Below, in pieces: positions 18,648 to 30,818 of a stretch of 64,000 nucleotides of DNA. Origin of the DNA: Acidobacteriota bacterium (lineage in GTDB: Bacteria; Acidobacteriota; Vicinamibacteria; Vicinamibacterales; UBA8438); the NCBI GenBank assembly GCA_009861545.1, contig VXME01000067.1:1-64000 (forward strand). Direction: 5' to 3'. The notes below the pieces were generated by a model. That model was not told the origin of the DNA and searched no databases. It saw only the letters and a list, made by a program, of their open reading frames with translations. Each line of letters begins with the position of its first letter. Within the stretch, counting starts at the first letter, position 1. Position numbers and translations under genes: made by a program.

Positions 18648-19526
18648 ATGCGCCGGTGGTGGGCGGGAGTGCGCGCGGGTCGAGCGCAGCGGAGCTCTTT
18701 CAGGGGGCTGCCGGCCTTCCTGCCGGTGCTCGCCGCCGTTCTTTTCGGAAGCGGGAGTCCGGTCGCTCAGCCGCCGGTCGGCGGGGACGATGCCGCCCGC
18801 GCAATCATCTTCAAGGCGCTCGAACGCGCCGTCTGGTACGAGGAGCACAACGTCGTCGCGCGCTACCGGTCCCGGATGACGAAGGAGGTCCGGCGGTTCG
18901 ATGGCAGCGGCGACGTGCGCACCAGGGACGTCGGCGACTACGAGGTGGTCCCGATCGACGGGGTGCCGTTCGAGCGGCGGCTGACGATCGACGACCGGCC
19001 GTTGAACGCCGTGGAGCGCGGCTGGGTGGCCGAACGGGAAGCGGAGTTCCGTGAAGAGCTGCGGCGGCGCGAGCGGGACGACGAGCCCGAGGAGGACGAG
19101 GACGCCATCGTCTTCGACGAAGAGCTCGTCGCGCGCTACGTCTTCACGCTCGAGGGCGAGGAACCGTTCCGCAACCGCCCGAGCCACCGGATCGCGTTCG
19201 AGCCCCGGCCCGGCCGCCTCCCCGTGCGGCGCCGCATCGACTACGCGCTCAACAAGGCGAAGGGGCGCGTCTGGATCGACCGGGCAACGCACGAACCGGC
19301 GCGCGTCGAGTTCGAGCTGATCGACAGGGTCCGCCTCTGGTGGGGCATGCTCGGCTCGATCCAGCAGGCCCGGGGCTCGCTCGACCGGGGCCCCGTGCTC
19401 GGCGACGTCTGGGCGCGGATCCAGTTCGAGTCCTACAGCGACGTGCGCGTCGTCTTCCGCCGCACGCGCCGCGCGGAGTTCCGGCAGTGGCGGGACTTCG
19501 AGCTCCTCGACGAGGTGGACGAATAG
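18648..19526 (+). CDS. Secreted hypothetical protein, outer-membrane lipoprotein-sorting-like
   Basis: The ATG at 18648 opens a 292-residue protein with a signal peptide ending around PVAQPPV. The mature part starts with an alpha helix (ARAIIFKALERAVWYEEHNVVARY) and then beta strands with charged loops; RIDYALNKAKGRVWIDRATHEPARVEFELID reads like a LolA/LppX-type antiparallel sheet that binds lipid or assists outer-membrane proteins. A very acidic loop (DDEPEEDEDA) sits in the middle. The family is a tentative inference. It lies 78 bases after the serine hydrolase and runs the same way. Confidence 0.65.
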   Translation: MRRWWAGVRAGRAQRSSFRGLPAFLPVLAAVLFGSGSPVAQPPVGGDDAARAIIFKALERAVWYEEHNVVARYRSRMTKEVRRFDGSGDVRTRDVGDYEVVPIDGVPFERRLTIDDRPLNAVERGWVAEREAEFREELRRRERDDEPEEDEDAIVFDEELVARYVFTLEGEEPFRNRPSHRIAFEPRPGRLPVRRRIDYALNKAKGRVWIDRATHEPARVEFELIDRVRLWWGMLGSIQQARGSLDRGPVLGDVWARIQFESYSDVRVVFRRTRRAEFRQWRDFELLDEVDE

Positions 19527-19576
19527 CGCGGCGGGACACCGGGCGCGACCACGCCGGGCGCGGGCCAGCCCCCGTT

Positions 19577-20131
19577 CTACAGGGCGAAGATCTCGCGCAC
19601 CGGAAGGCTGAAGCCCGGCAGCAACGGGGCGCCGTCCAACGTCTCCGATTCGCCAAGGCGGCGGACCGCCCGGCCGGGCTCGTGGATCGCCACCGAGGCG
19701 TGCTTCGGATTCACGACCCAGACAACCAGGGTTCCGGCCGACAGCCAGACCTCGACCTTCCTGGCGACCTCGGGGCGCGAATCCCCCGGCGAGGTCACTT
19801 CCACCGCCAGATCCGGCGCGCCCTCCCAGAAGAACGTCGGGCGGCCGGTCGCCGGCACGCGGTCGCGACGGACGAACGCGATGTCGGGCGCGAGCACCGT
19901 GTCGGGATCCCTGGCCAGGACGAAGCCGGTCTCCGCGCCGCAGACCACGCCGAGGCGGTGCGCCTTCACATGCTGTCCCAGAGGAACGGTCAGGTTGACG
20001 ATGACGGCGCCATGTTCGAATCCCGACGGGTTCATTCGCTGCAACTCCCCTCCGACGAGGGCGTAACGACAGTTGTCGTCGGGCAGGCGAATCAACTCTT
20101 CCGCCGTCATGACTCGACTTGGGACCATCAT
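19577..20131 (-). CDS. Uma2-family (DUF820) restriction-endonuclease-like protein
   Basis: The 184-residue protein has the PD-(D/E)XK-type core of Uma2 proteins: LVGGELQRMNP near the N-terminus, LAPDIAFVRRDR, then APDLAVEVTSPGDS and KVEVWLSAGTLVVWVVNPK. The ATG at 20131 has GGAG 8 bases ahead; an upstream ATG at 20158 is possible. Uma2 proteins are abundant in cyanobacteria and other bacteria with big accessory genomes, with unclear function; nuclease activity is inferred from fold. It sits 36 bases downstream of the nucleotidyltransferase gene on the same strand, so the two may share a transcript. Confidence 0.85.
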   Translation of the reverse strand: MMVPSRVMTAEELIRLPDDNCRYALVGGELQRMNPSGFEHGAVIVNLTVPLGQHVKAHRLGVVCGAETGFVLARDPDTVLAPDIAFVRRDRVPATGRPTFFWEGAPDLAVEVTSPGDSRPEVARKVEVWLSAGTLVVWVVNPKHASVAIHEPGRAVRRLGESETLDGAPLLPGFSLPVREIFAL

Positions 20132-20167
20132 TGTTCGAGCTCCGGATCCGTGAGTCATTATGCCTCG

Positions 20168-20971
20168 CTACGGATGCCGATAGGGCGAAACTGTCGGCCA
20201 CGCGCCCCGCACACATCCCCGGTGCCGGGTCAGCGCTCGGAAGTCACCGGATGTCGGATCCGGCTCCGCCGGGTGCCGGTCGGCATTTACGTACAGACAT
20301 CCGACCTCATCCGGCGGCAGCCCGGCCACGAGCGACCGGGCCCGTTCCAGCGCGGCGATCCAGCGCCGCTTCAGGACGCCGAGATCGAGCGGTTCCCGCA
20401 GTGAGAGCCGGTCGAGGTCTACCTGCGTATAGGCGACATGCCGCGCCGCGTGGTCCAGCAGGAATTCCGGGGTGAAGCCCGGATCCTTGCCGCACGCCGC
20501 CCAGGCCAGGGCGCCGAGCGGGAGATAGCTGTCGTCGAGATGGAGCACGTCGACGAAGTCGCGGATCTCGCTTCGTCCCGCCAGGGCCAACACCTTGTTG
20601 GTCGCGGCGTCGGCGTCGTGGAGGCGGTACCCGAACCGATCGTCGTCCTGTACCGGGTAGAAGCGGAAGGCGCTGTCCTGGGCCCATTCGATCTTCATGG
20701 CCCGTTCCTTCGCACGTACCACGGCGCGATGGAAGGTGGGCGTGCGCAGCAGCCACGAGAGCTCGTACCCCGCGGTACCGAGCGTCTCCGCGTCCGCCTC
20801 CGCGCTCCGGGCGATACTGTCTTCCAGATCGTGAAACAGATCGAGATCCGCGGAGTACCGCGGGGTGTCCTCCATCCGATGCAGCACCGTCGCCCCCGCG
20901 ACGTAGCTGTCGGGGCTTCGGTTGGCGGCTATGAGCCGCAGGACGTCCATCTGAATGGTGCTCAACGGCAT
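20168..20971 (-). CDS. AbiEii/AbiGii-type nucleotidyltransferase, putative toxin
   Basis: This 267-residue protein begins MPLSTIQMDVLRLIAANRSP and has the nucleotidyltransferase signature in YVAGATVLHRMEDTPRYSAD followed by LDLF, with the catalytic S-x-D-x-D arrangement. AbiEii proteins are toxins of type IV-like abortive infection systems and are normally neutralised by a partner. The start codon lies inside the 3' end of the upstream small gene (10-base overlap), so the two are co-translated. The open frame reaches further upstream to 21085, but that part overlaps the partner gene. Family assignment is firm; toxicity is by analogy. Confidence 0.85.
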   Translation of the reverse strand: MPLSTIQMDVLRLIAANRSPDSYVAGATVLHRMEDTPRYSADLDLFHDLEDSIARSAEADAETLGTAGYELSWLLRTPTFHRAVVRAKERAMKIEWAQDSAFRFYPVQDDDRFGYRLHDADAATNKVLALAGRSEIRDFVDVLHLDDSYLPLGALAWAACGKDPGFTPEFLLDHAARHVAYTQVDLDRLSLREPLDLGVLKRRWIAALERARSLVAGLPPDEVGCLYVNADRHPAEPDPTSGDFRALTRHRGCVRGAWPTVSPYRHP

Positions 20972-21249
20972 AGCCGGGCCGCAACCAGGAACCCTTTCCG
21001 TCCGCCGTTCCGGCGCAGCCCGCGCACGATCTCGGGAACATCGTCCAGGGAAACCTGCAAGTCCGGGCGAAGGTACCAGAAGCACTGGGCGTGGAACTCG
21101 CGGAACGCGCGCCGCGCCTCGCGCACGCGCACCATGTCCCGGGCGTCCGCGGACGACAGGACGCGGCGGCTCCTCGATCCGCCCTTTCGACCGATGCGTG
21201 CGAGATACGCCTTCAACGGGTCCGGCGTGTCCATCTGCCGATCAATCAT
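20962..21249 (-). CDS. Small basic protein, presumed partner of AbiEii-type toxin
   Basis: The 95-residue product is rich in Arg and Lys (ARIGRKGGSRSRRVLSS, MVRVREARRAFREFHAQCFW, RGLRRNGGRKGFLVAARLCR). The last motif, hydrophobic-Arg-Arg-x-Gly-Gly-x-x-G, is seen in many small proteins next to nucleotidyltransferases, as I recall; I do not know an accepted family name. It is not the usual AbiEi antitoxin with an N-terminal winged helix. It overlaps the nucleotidyltransferase gene by 10 bases. The start ATG at 21249 sits inside a perfect palindrome. Antitoxin function is inferred from position only. Confidence 0.7.
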   Translation of the reverse strand: MIDRQMDTPDPLKAYLARIGRKGGSRSRRVLSSADARDMVRVREARRAFREFHAQCFWYLRPDLQVSLDDVPEIVRGLRRNGGRKGFLVAARLCR

Positions 21250-21261
21250 AAGCCGCTTATG
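21247..21261. promoter_or_regulatory. 15-bp perfect palindrome over a start codon
   Basis: CATAAGC, a central C, and GCTTATG make a perfect palindrome. The first three bases are the complement of the ATG of the small gene. A regulator bound here would block the start of the small gene/nucleotidyltransferase operon, as seen with autoregulated toxin-antitoxin pairs. The equivalent mRNA hairpin would also cover the start codon. Confidence 0.6.
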
Positions 21262-21353
21262 CTCTTGCAGCTACCCATCACCAGGCATCCAACATCTTCA
21301 GCCGCTCGCGGCGTAGCGGGGCGTAGCGGGGCCATACCGCCCGTTCCGGCGCT

Positions 21354-24686
<3,333 letters not shown>

Positions 24687-24830
24687 TGCAACCCTGCCTC
24701 TGATTCCACCTGCGCCCGTCGCCGTGCCGGCCGCTCGACCGGGGCGCCTCTGTCGCTCCCCCTGCTCCGCAGCCTCAACCGCCGATACCGCCGCTGGCCG
24801 CCGCTCGATCCGGGTACGCCTCTGCGCTCC
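24687..24830 (-). repeat. Gap between imuB and dnaE2 with imperfect repeat of imuB end
   Basis: The 144-base gap holds a segment at 24731-24770 that resembles 24801-24840, which covers the 3' end of imuB and its stop. Both read CCGCTCGA, then a run of G, then GCCTCTG, then CGCTCCC. The offset is 70 bases. This points to an old local duplication of the imuB tail. No promoter was recognised for dnaE2. Confidence 0.6.
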
Positions 24831-26393
24831 CTACTCCACCCGCCCCTGCCACCACCACCGCCGGCGCAGCCGGTCGTAGTAGATCCAGAGCAGGTCGCCG
24901 TCGCGCATCCGGGCGAAGTAGTACTCGCGGTGCACCGCCGACCGCCACCATCCGCCGGACACCAGGTACGGCCCGGCGAGATCCTCGACGTGCCCGGTCA
25001 CGCCGCCGCGCAGCAGCCAACCGTCCGGCTCATGGCGCGGGCGCGGGGGAAGCGGGATCGGGCGCGCGTGGATCCGGCGCACCAGCGGCCGGCAGTCGAC
25101 GTCGCCCGCCGCGGAACGCGGCGCTGCCACAGGACGCGGCGCCGACGCGGACCGTGATGCAAGGGCAAGCCGCGGCGTCGGCGCAGGACGCGGCGCCGAT
25201 TCCAGCGGCTCCCAGGCGAACTGCGCTTCCGGCAGATGCGCCTCGGCGAGACGCGCCCGCACCACCACGCCGTCGCCGAACTCGGCGCGAACGCGCGCGA
25301 GTGCGCGGTTCGCCGCCGCCAGGTCGCGCGGCGGCCGCTCGACGAACAATCCCTGCTGCGCGGCGGCGGTCCGGACCGCGCGGGCGGTGACGCGCAGCTC
25401 GACGACCCCGGAGTCGAGAGCCAACGCCTCCAGCCGGAGCCGTGTCAGGCCCAGCAGTTGGGCAGCGTCCAGCGTCGGGGCGGCGGGACGGATCTGCTCG
25501 CTCCTCGTGCCGGCCCGGTCGAGCCGCAGGTGCAAAGTCAGCGCCCCCAGCATCTCGTGGCGCGCGGCGAGCAGGGCCAGCAGCCGGTTCAGCAACCGCT
25601 CGACCGCGAAGATCAGGCGCGAAACGTCGGTCTCCGGGTCGTCGAAGTCGTGGCGCGCGACGAGCGGGTCCCGGACCCGCAGCGGCTGCAGCGGCACCCA
25701 CAGGTCGCCCGCGGCCAGCCGGTGCAGGCGTTCCGCACCCGGACCGAAACGCCGGCGGACCCCCGCGGGCGGCAGCCGCAGAAAGGCCCGCAACGTCTCG
25801 ATGCCGAGCTTCTGCAGGCTGTCGCGCAGCGCCGGGTCGAGACCCAGCCCCTCCAGCGGCGCCTCCCCCGCCAGCACCCGCTCGGCGGCCGCATCCCGGA
25901 GCACCGTCACGGGTCGGCCGCTCGCGGCGGTCGCGGTCCTGGCGATGGCGTACGTGCCGAACCGGGTGAAGCCGACGGCGACCGATGCCCGAAACCCGCC
26001 CGCTTGAACAGCGTCGACGACCGCGTCCGCCCACCGGCGGGGCGACGCATACAGATGCGACAGCCCGGAGGCGTTCAGCCAGAAGATCCCCGGCTCGTCG
26101 CGGCTGGGCTCGATGTCGGGGCTGAAGCGCCGCAACCGGTCGGCGAGCGCCGCGACGCCCCGGTCGACCTCGGCGGGCGGCACCTCCCCGGCGTGCAGCG
26201 TGCGCGCCAACGACAGCCCCGCGCCGTAGCGCATACCGGTGCGGATGCGGCACGCGCGGGCGTGCTCGTTGACCCAGAGGATCACGCCCTGCGGCTTGTC
26301 GCGGTCAACCACCGCCACCGGCCGGCCGGCCCAGTCGGGGTGCCGCTGCAGCAGGAGCTGGAGCGGAAACGCCGGCAGCTCAACGCACGCCAT
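24831..26393 (-). CDS. imuB: Mutasome Y-family polymerase homologue ImuB
   Basis: The 520-residue protein starts at the ATG at 26393 with [20 protein letters not shown] and [19 protein letters not shown], typical of ImuB. The catalytic carboxylates of Y-family polymerases are missing: the first Asp is replaced in CVELPAF and the S-x-D-E motif is replaced by [10 protein letters not shown], so it is an adaptor rather than a polymerase. A little-finger-like region and a Pro/Ala-rich linker ([20 protein letters not shown]) lead to a C-terminal part ending [20 protein letters not shown]. ImuB links DnaE2 to the beta clamp. Its start overlaps the imuA stop by 14 bases. Confidence 0.92.
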   Translation of the reverse strand: MACVELPAFPLQLLLQRHPDWAGRPVAVVDRDKPQGVILWVNEHARACRIRTGMRYGAGLSLARTLHAGEVPPAEVDRGVAALADRLRRFSPDIEPSRDEPGIFWLNASGLSHLYASPRRWADAVVDAVQAGGFRASVAVGFTRFGTYAIARTATAASGRPVTVLRDAAAERVLAGEAPLEGLGLDPALRDSLQKLGIETLRAFLRLPPAGVRRRFGPGAERLHRLAAGDLWVPLQPLRVRDPLVARHDFDDPETDVSRLIFAVERLLNRLLALLAARHEMLGALTLHLRLDRAGTRSEQIRPAAPTLDAAQLLGLTRLRLEALALDSGVVELRVTARAVRTAAAQQGLFVERPPRDLAAANRALARVRAEFGDGVVVRARLAEAHLPEAQFAWEPLESAPRPAPTPRLALASRSASAPRPVAAPRSAAGDVDCRPLVRRIHARPIPLPPRPRHEPDGWLLRGGVTGHVEDLAGPYLVSGGWWRSAVHREYYFARMRDGDLLWIYYDRLRRRWWWQGRVE

Positions 26394-27030
26394 CCGGTCC
26401 ACGACACCACTCCTGGTCGGTCCAGCCCGGACCGCGGCGCTTGTCCTTGAGCGCGTGCACCCGGCAGGCGAAGCGATCGGGTCCGTCACGGATGCACCGC
26501 GCCTGGCCGCGGACCGCGACGAGCGATCCGAGCGACGGCTGGCGCTCGGTCTTCTCCGTCAGGCAGAGGACGAGCGTGCCGTGCGCGAGCGCCTGCTCGG
26601 CCAGGCGGGTCTGCACGGCGAGCGGCAGATCGAGGCGGTCGCCGAGGTCGACCACCAGCAGCCCGAACGCGCCGGAGCGAGCCAGCCGGTCGGCGGCCCG
26701 CAGGCGGTGGCGCACGTCGTCGAGCAGGATCACCGGCAGCGCCGCCAGGTCGACGCCCCCCGCGGCCGCATCCGGCGGGAAGAAGGTGCTCTCGGTCCGG
26801 CTGATCCAGGCGACCGGCTCGCCCCGCCGCTGCGCCTCGCGCACCAGGCCGAACGCCAGGGTGAGCGCCGGCGCGGGACCGGCGCCCGACAGCTCCGCCA
26901 GGCAGCCGCCGAGCGCGGCCAGGGTCCAGGCGGCCGACGGCGGCTGCGTCAGACTGCGCCGCACCCAGCTCCGGGACGCGGAGACGAGTGCGTTCATGTC
27001 CGGCGCCGCGTTCGCCATCGTCGCCGCCAC
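26380..27030 (-). CDS. imuA: ImuA, RecA-like mutasome protein
   Basis: At 216 residues, this is the partner of ImuB in translesion mutagenesis. The region GGCLAELSGAGPAPALTLAF is in the place of a RecA-type P-loop but lacks the Lys and Ser/Thr of a working Walker A. Later VILLDDVRHRLRAADRLARSG and FGLLVVDLGD correspond to the RecA-fold core. Possible starts are the ATGs at 27030, 27018 and 26997; I report the longest. It is 43 bases after lexA and overlaps imuB. Confidence 0.85.
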   Translation of the reverse strand: MAATMANAAPDMNALVSASRSWVRRSLTQPPSAAWTLAALGGCLAELSGAGPAPALTLAFGLVREAQRRGEPVAWISRTESTFFPPDAAAGGVDLAALPVILLDDVRHRLRAADRLARSGAFGLLVVDLGDRLDLPLAVQTRLAEQALAHGTLVLCLTEKTERQPSLGSLVAVRGQARCIRDGPDRFACRVHALKDKRRGPGWTDQEWCRGPDGVR

Positions 27031-27073
27031 TGTTCCCCTCCGTTCCTCTCGGCTCCCTCTCAGCCCGTGGCCG

Positions 27074-27703
27074 TCAGCCCGTGACGCCGCGGGCGTCCAG
27101 GATCCGCCGGACCTCGATCACCTTCCCGAGAATCACGACCGCCCCGGCGTCGAGCACGATCGGCTCGAACGCGGGATTCTCGGGACGCAGCTCCACCCGC
27201 CGCCCGCGCGGCCTGAAGGTCTTGACCGTGGCCTCGTCCCCGACCCGCGCCACGACGACGTCGCCGTTCGCGGCGGTCGGCTGCCGCCGCACGATCACCA
27301 GATCGCCCGGCAGAATGCCCGCCCCGGTCATGCTCTCGCCGCGCACCCGCAGCGCGAACAGGTCGCCGGCCGCCGCGCCCCGGCCATCGACCGGCAGGTA
27401 GCCGTCCGGGTCCTCTATGGCCTCGTCGAGCGCACCGGCCGGGACGCGGCCGAGCACCGGAGCGAGCACGGTGCGCGCCCCCGGGGTCGATCCGGTCAGC
27501 CGGTAGCCCCGCGCCCGGTGCCGGCCGGCGACCAGCCGGCCGTCCTCGACGAGCCGCTCCAGATGCTGCTGCGCCGTCCGCACCGCCCGGAAGCCGAAGG
27601 CATCCTGCACCTCGCGCACCGTCGGCGGTTGCCCCGCCAGCAGCCGATCCCGCACGAAGGCGAAGACCTTCTCGCGCGTCTCGCCCGCCGGTGTCCTTCC
27701 CAT
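27074..27703 (-). CDS. lexA: LexA SOS repressor
   Basis: This 209-residue repressor has an N-terminal winged helix (about 1-65: PPTVREVQDAFGFRAVRTAQ) and a C-terminal S24 protease domain. The autocleavage site is VPAGA (Ala-Gly), the nucleophile Ser is in RVRGESMTGAGI and the general-base Lys in ATVKTF. GAGGAGGCGCG precedes the ATG at 27703, which is clearly better than the upstream ATG. The recognition helix differs from E. coli LexA (VRTAQQHLERL), so the operator is probably not the E. coli box. It heads the mutasome cluster on the minus strand. Confidence 0.93.
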   Translation of the reverse strand: MGRTPAGETREKVFAFVRDRLLAGQPPTVREVQDAFGFRAVRTAQQHLERLVEDGRLVAGRHRARGYRLTGSTPGARTVLAPVLGRVPAGALDEAIEDPDGYLPVDGRGAAAGDLFALRVRGESMTGAGILPGDLVIVRRQPTAANGDVVVARVGDEATVKTFRPRGRRVELRPENPAFEPIVLDAGAVVILGKVIEVRRILDARGVTG

Positions 27704-27771
27704 CGCGCCTCCTCGTCTCCCGACGCGCACGGGTCCGAGCCAGCCCTGCGCGGGGGTCAGACAATAACATA

Positions 27772-27787
27772 CATTTGAATGCTATTC
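27772..27787. promoter_or_regulatory. Candidate LexA operator, overlapping dyads
   Basis: Two overlapping perfect dyads lie 69-84 bases upstream of lexA: CATT-TG-AATG (27772-27781) and GAAT-GCT-ATTC (27777-27787), in the only AT-rich patch between lexA and the divergent kinase gene. Neither matches the E. coli, Gram-positive or alphaproteobacterial SOS boxes. The region lies where an autoregulatory LexA site would be expected. Confidence 0.4.
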
Positions 27788-27848
27788 TAGGAGTACCCGG
27801 GAAGATCGCCGACTCGAACCGGGTCCGCATTACCATTTGCAGAGCCCC

Positions 27849-30644
27849 ATGCCGCTGACACCCGGGACACGGATCGGCGCCTACGACGTCACCGGCCCGC
27901 TCGGGGCCGGCGGCATGGGCGAGGTGTACCGGGCCCGCGACACGCGGCTCGACCGCGACGTGGCGCTGAAGGTGCTGCCCGAGGCGTTCACCGCCGATCC
28001 GGACCGGCTGGCGCGCTTCGAGCGGGAGGCCCGCGTCCTCGCCTCGCTGAACCACCCGAACATCGCCCAGATCCACGGCTTCGAGGAGACCGGCGGCACG
28101 CGCGCGCTGGTCCTGGAGCTGGTCGAGGGCCCGACTCTGGCTGATCGCCTCGAGCAGGGACCGATCCCGCTGGACGAAGTGCTGTCCATCGCGCGGCAGA
28201 TCGCCCTGGCGCTGCAGGCCGCGCACGAAGCGGGCGTGATCCACCGGGATCTGAAGCCGGCCAACGTCAAGGTGCGCGAGGACGGGACCGTCAAGGTCCT
28301 GGACTTCGGCCTCGCCAAGGCGTTGGACACGGCGCCGGCGCCGCCCCCCGACGCGGACCCGTTGCAGTCGCCGACCCTCACTGCCTCGGTGACCCGGATG
28401 GGCGGCGGCCTGATCCTGGGGACACCGGCCTACATGTCGCCCGAGCAGGCGGAAGGTCAACCGACCGACACGCGCGGCGACCTCTGGTCGTTGGGCGTCG
28501 TGCTCTACGAGATGCTCACCCGCGAGCGTCTCTTCTCCGGCGAGACGGTGGCGCAGGTGCTGGCCCGCGTGATCGACCGGGATCTCGACCTGTCGGTCGT
28601 GCCGCCATCGACGCCGCGACCCGTACGGCGGCTGCTCGGCCGCTGCCTCGAGCGCGACCCGCGGCGGCGGATGCGGGACGCGGGCGAAGCGATCAGCGAC
28701 CTGGAAGCCGCGGCTTCCCCTTCCGCGGCGCTGCCGGAAACGGCGGACGGCGCTGCCGCATCGCCGTCCCCGCTACGCGGATGGCGAGCGCGGACCGCCT
28801 GGGCGATCGGCGGTCTGGTGCTCGGTTGCCTCGCGGCCGCAGCCACGTTCTGGACCCTCGCGCCCGCGCCCGAGCCGCCCGCGGTCCGGCGCCTCACCCT
28901 CAACCTGCCGTCTCCGATGGCGCGCGGCTCCGGGTTCACCCTCTCGCCCGACGGCTCGACGCTGGCCTACGTCGGTCGCACTGCCGGCGGCCGGACGCGA
29001 CAGTTGATGGTCCGGCACCTGAACGAGGGCGATGCCTGGGAGCTGGACGGCACGGAAGGCGCGCTCGATCCGTTCTTCTCGCCGGACGGGACCTGGATTG
29101 GTTTCTTCGCCGGCTCCGGCCCACCTGGAGGGTCGGACCGGATCCAGTATCGCTGGACGCTCAAGAGAGTGCCGATTCGCGGCGGCGCGGCCGTGACGCT
29201 CGCCGACAACGTCCCCGCGCTGCGCGGAAGCTGGGGCGACGACGACCGCATCGTGCTCGGCGCGCTGGGCGGCCTGCTGCGCGTGCCTGCCGCCGGGGGG
29301 ACGCCCGAGGCGGTGCTGCCGGACGGCGCGGTGCCTGAAGTGACTGTCTGCTCGGCGCCCCATGTGCTGCCCGGTTCGCGCGTGCTGCTGTACGCCGAGC
29401 TCTCGACCGACGGAGGCTCGCAACTGAAAGCCGTATCGCTGGCCGACGCGGAGTCGCGGATCGTGGCGTCCGACGTGGCGGGAGCGACCTACACGCCGAC
29501 GGGCCACCTGCTGCTCCAGCGGTCGACCCGGCCGGTAGCCGGACGGCCCGGGTCCCGGACCACGACGCTGCTGGCGGCGCCGTTCGACGCCGAACGCCTG
29601 GAGCTGACCCGTGCGCCGGTACCCGTCGTTCCGGACGCCGGCTCGAGCGCCTGGTCGGCCGACGGCACGCTCCTCTACACGGCGGATACGGACGACGACG
29701 CCTCGGAAAGCCGCCGGAGGCTGGTGTGGATCGACCGGGACGGGCGCGAGGACCCGGTCCCGATCCCACCGCGCGGGTACAGCACCCCGCGCATCTCGCC
29801 CACCGGCGATCGCATCGCGCTGGACGTCATCGACGACGGCGGCAACGCCGACATCGTCGTCTACGATGTCGGCCGCGAGGTCTCGAACCGTCTGACCTTC
29901 GAGGGATGGAACATCAATCCGCTCTGGTCGCCGGACGGCCGCCGCGTCGTGTTCACCTCCGTGGAAGACAACGGCTTCGGGCTGTTCCGCAAGGCGGCGG
30001 ACGGCACCGGACAGGCGGAACGACTGACCGGGAGCCAGCCCGTGGTGCGGATGGTCTCCGACTGGGCAGGCGGCCCGGATACGCTGGTCGTCACGCACGC
30101 CGCCGGCATGACGAACGCCGACATCCACCTGCTGCCGCTCGACGGCGGCCGCGCCTCGCAACCGCTGATTGCGACCCCGGTCGTGGAGACCTCGCCGGGA
30201 ATCTCGCCGGACGGCCGCTGGATCGCCTACCAGTCCAACGAATCCGGCCGCTGGGCCATCTACGTGCGGCCGTTCCCGAATGTCGACGACGGCAAGTGGC
30301 AGGTGTCGCAGGGCACCGGCTTCTCGCCGGTCTGGTCGCCGGACGGCGGGGAGCTTTTCTACGTGGCGGCCGGCCCGAACGGGAGGGAGATGATGGCGGT
30401 CGGGTACGCCGGCGATCCGACCTTCACGCCGTCACGTCCGGAACGGCTGTTCGCGTTGCCGAGCGGCATCCGGATCGGTACCCCCTACCGGGAGTGGGAC
30501 GTCGCGCCGGACGGCGAGCGCTTCGTCATGCTCCGGGAGACGGACGAGGACCCGACGGGGAGCGATCCGCGCCTGGGAGCCGCAGAGCTCGCCTACGTCG
30601 GCAACTGGTTCACGGAGCTCGCCGAGCTCGTCCCGATTCCCTGA
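27849..30644 (+). CDS. Membrane Ser/Thr protein kinase with TolB/WD40-type propeller
   Basis: The 931-residue protein has a cytoplasmic kinase domain (residues 10-275) with GPLGAGGMGEVYRARD (Gly loop), Lys41 in VALKVLP, HRDLKPANV (132-140) and DFG (152-154). One membrane segment follows at about 318-340 (WAIGGLVLGCLAAAATFW). The outside part is a six-bladed TolB-like propeller with repeated SPDG-type strands (GFTLSPDGSTLAYVG, FFSPDGTWIGFFAG, INPLWSPDGRRVVFT). This architecture is very frequent in Acidobacteriota and serves to sense something outside and signal inside; the target is unknown. ATG at 27849 is preferred to a TTG at 27837. It is divergent from lexA. Confidence 0.93.
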   Translation: MPLTPGTRIGAYDVTGPLGAGGMGEVYRARDTRLDRDVALKVLPEAFTADPDRLARFEREARVLASLNHPNIAQIHGFEETGGTRALVLELVEGPTLADRLEQGPIPLDEVLSIARQIALALQAAHEAGVIHRDLKPANVKVREDGTVKVLDFGLAKALDTAPAPPPDADPLQSPTLTASVTRMGGGLILGTPAYMSPEQAEGQPTDTRGDLWSLGVVLYEMLTRERLFSGETVAQVLARVIDRDLDLSVVPPSTPRPVRRLLGRCLERDPRRRMRDAGEAISDLEAAASPSAALPETADGAAASPSPLRGWRARTAWAIGGLVLGCLAAAATFWTLAPAPEPPAVRRLTLNLPSPMARGSGFTLSPDGSTLAYVGRTAGGRTRQLMVRHLNEGDAWELDGTEGALDPFFSPDGTWIGFFAGSGPPGGSDRIQYRWTLKRVPIRGGAAVTLADNVPALRGSWGDDDRIVLGALGGLLRVPAAGGTPEAVLPDGAVPEVTVCSAPHVLPGSRVLLYAELSTDGGSQLKAVSLADAESRIVASDVAGATYTPTGHLLLQRSTRPVAGRPGSRTTTLLAAPFDAERLELTRAPVPVVPDAGSSAWSADGTLLYTADTDDDASESRRRLVWIDRDGREDPVPIPPRGYSTPRISPTGDRIALDVIDDGGNADIVVYDVGREVSNRLTFEGWNINPLWSPDGRRVVFTSVEDNGFGLFRKAADGTGQAERLTGSQPVVRMVSDWAGGPDTLVVTHAAGMTNADIHLLPLDGGRASQPLIATPVVETSPGISPDGRWIAYQSNESGRWAIYVRPFPNVDDGKWQVSQGTGFSPVWSPDGGELFYVAAGPNGREMMAVGYAGDPTFTPSRPERLFALPSGIRIGTPYREWDVAPDGERFVMLRETDEDPTGSDPRLGAAELAYVGNWFTELAELVPIP

Positions 30645-30728
30645 CGTTCCCGGACAGGAATCCGGCGCAGGCCCGAGCACGTGCGCGACGCCCCCGGCGG
30701 CCGGCGCGCCACCTGGAGCAGGTTTCCC

Positions 30729-30757
30729 TTGCGGCTCGCCGGGCGCTGTGGTACAAA
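30729..30757 (+). promoter_or_regulatory. Candidate promoter upstream of cytochrome/monooxygenase-like gene
   Basis: TTGCGG and TACAAA are separated by 17 bases, 62 bases before the start codon. The match to consensus is only moderate on both boxes. The gap 30645-30818 shows no other feature. Confidence 0.35.
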
Positions 30758-30818
30758 TCCTCTTTCACGCAATCTCTCTGTACGTGCACGCGTTGGTTTC
30801 GGTGCCAAGGAGATATCG

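Noticed and set aside
16647-20216. Minus-strand frame of nearly 1200 codons opposite the serine hydrolase
   Set aside because: Composition is typical of an antisense shadow and the hydrolase motifs SVSK, YSN and HGG are on the plus strand.
21290-21340. Short tandem GTAGCGGGGC repeat behind dnaE2
   Set aside because: Only two copies of ten bases, which is not remarkable at this composition.
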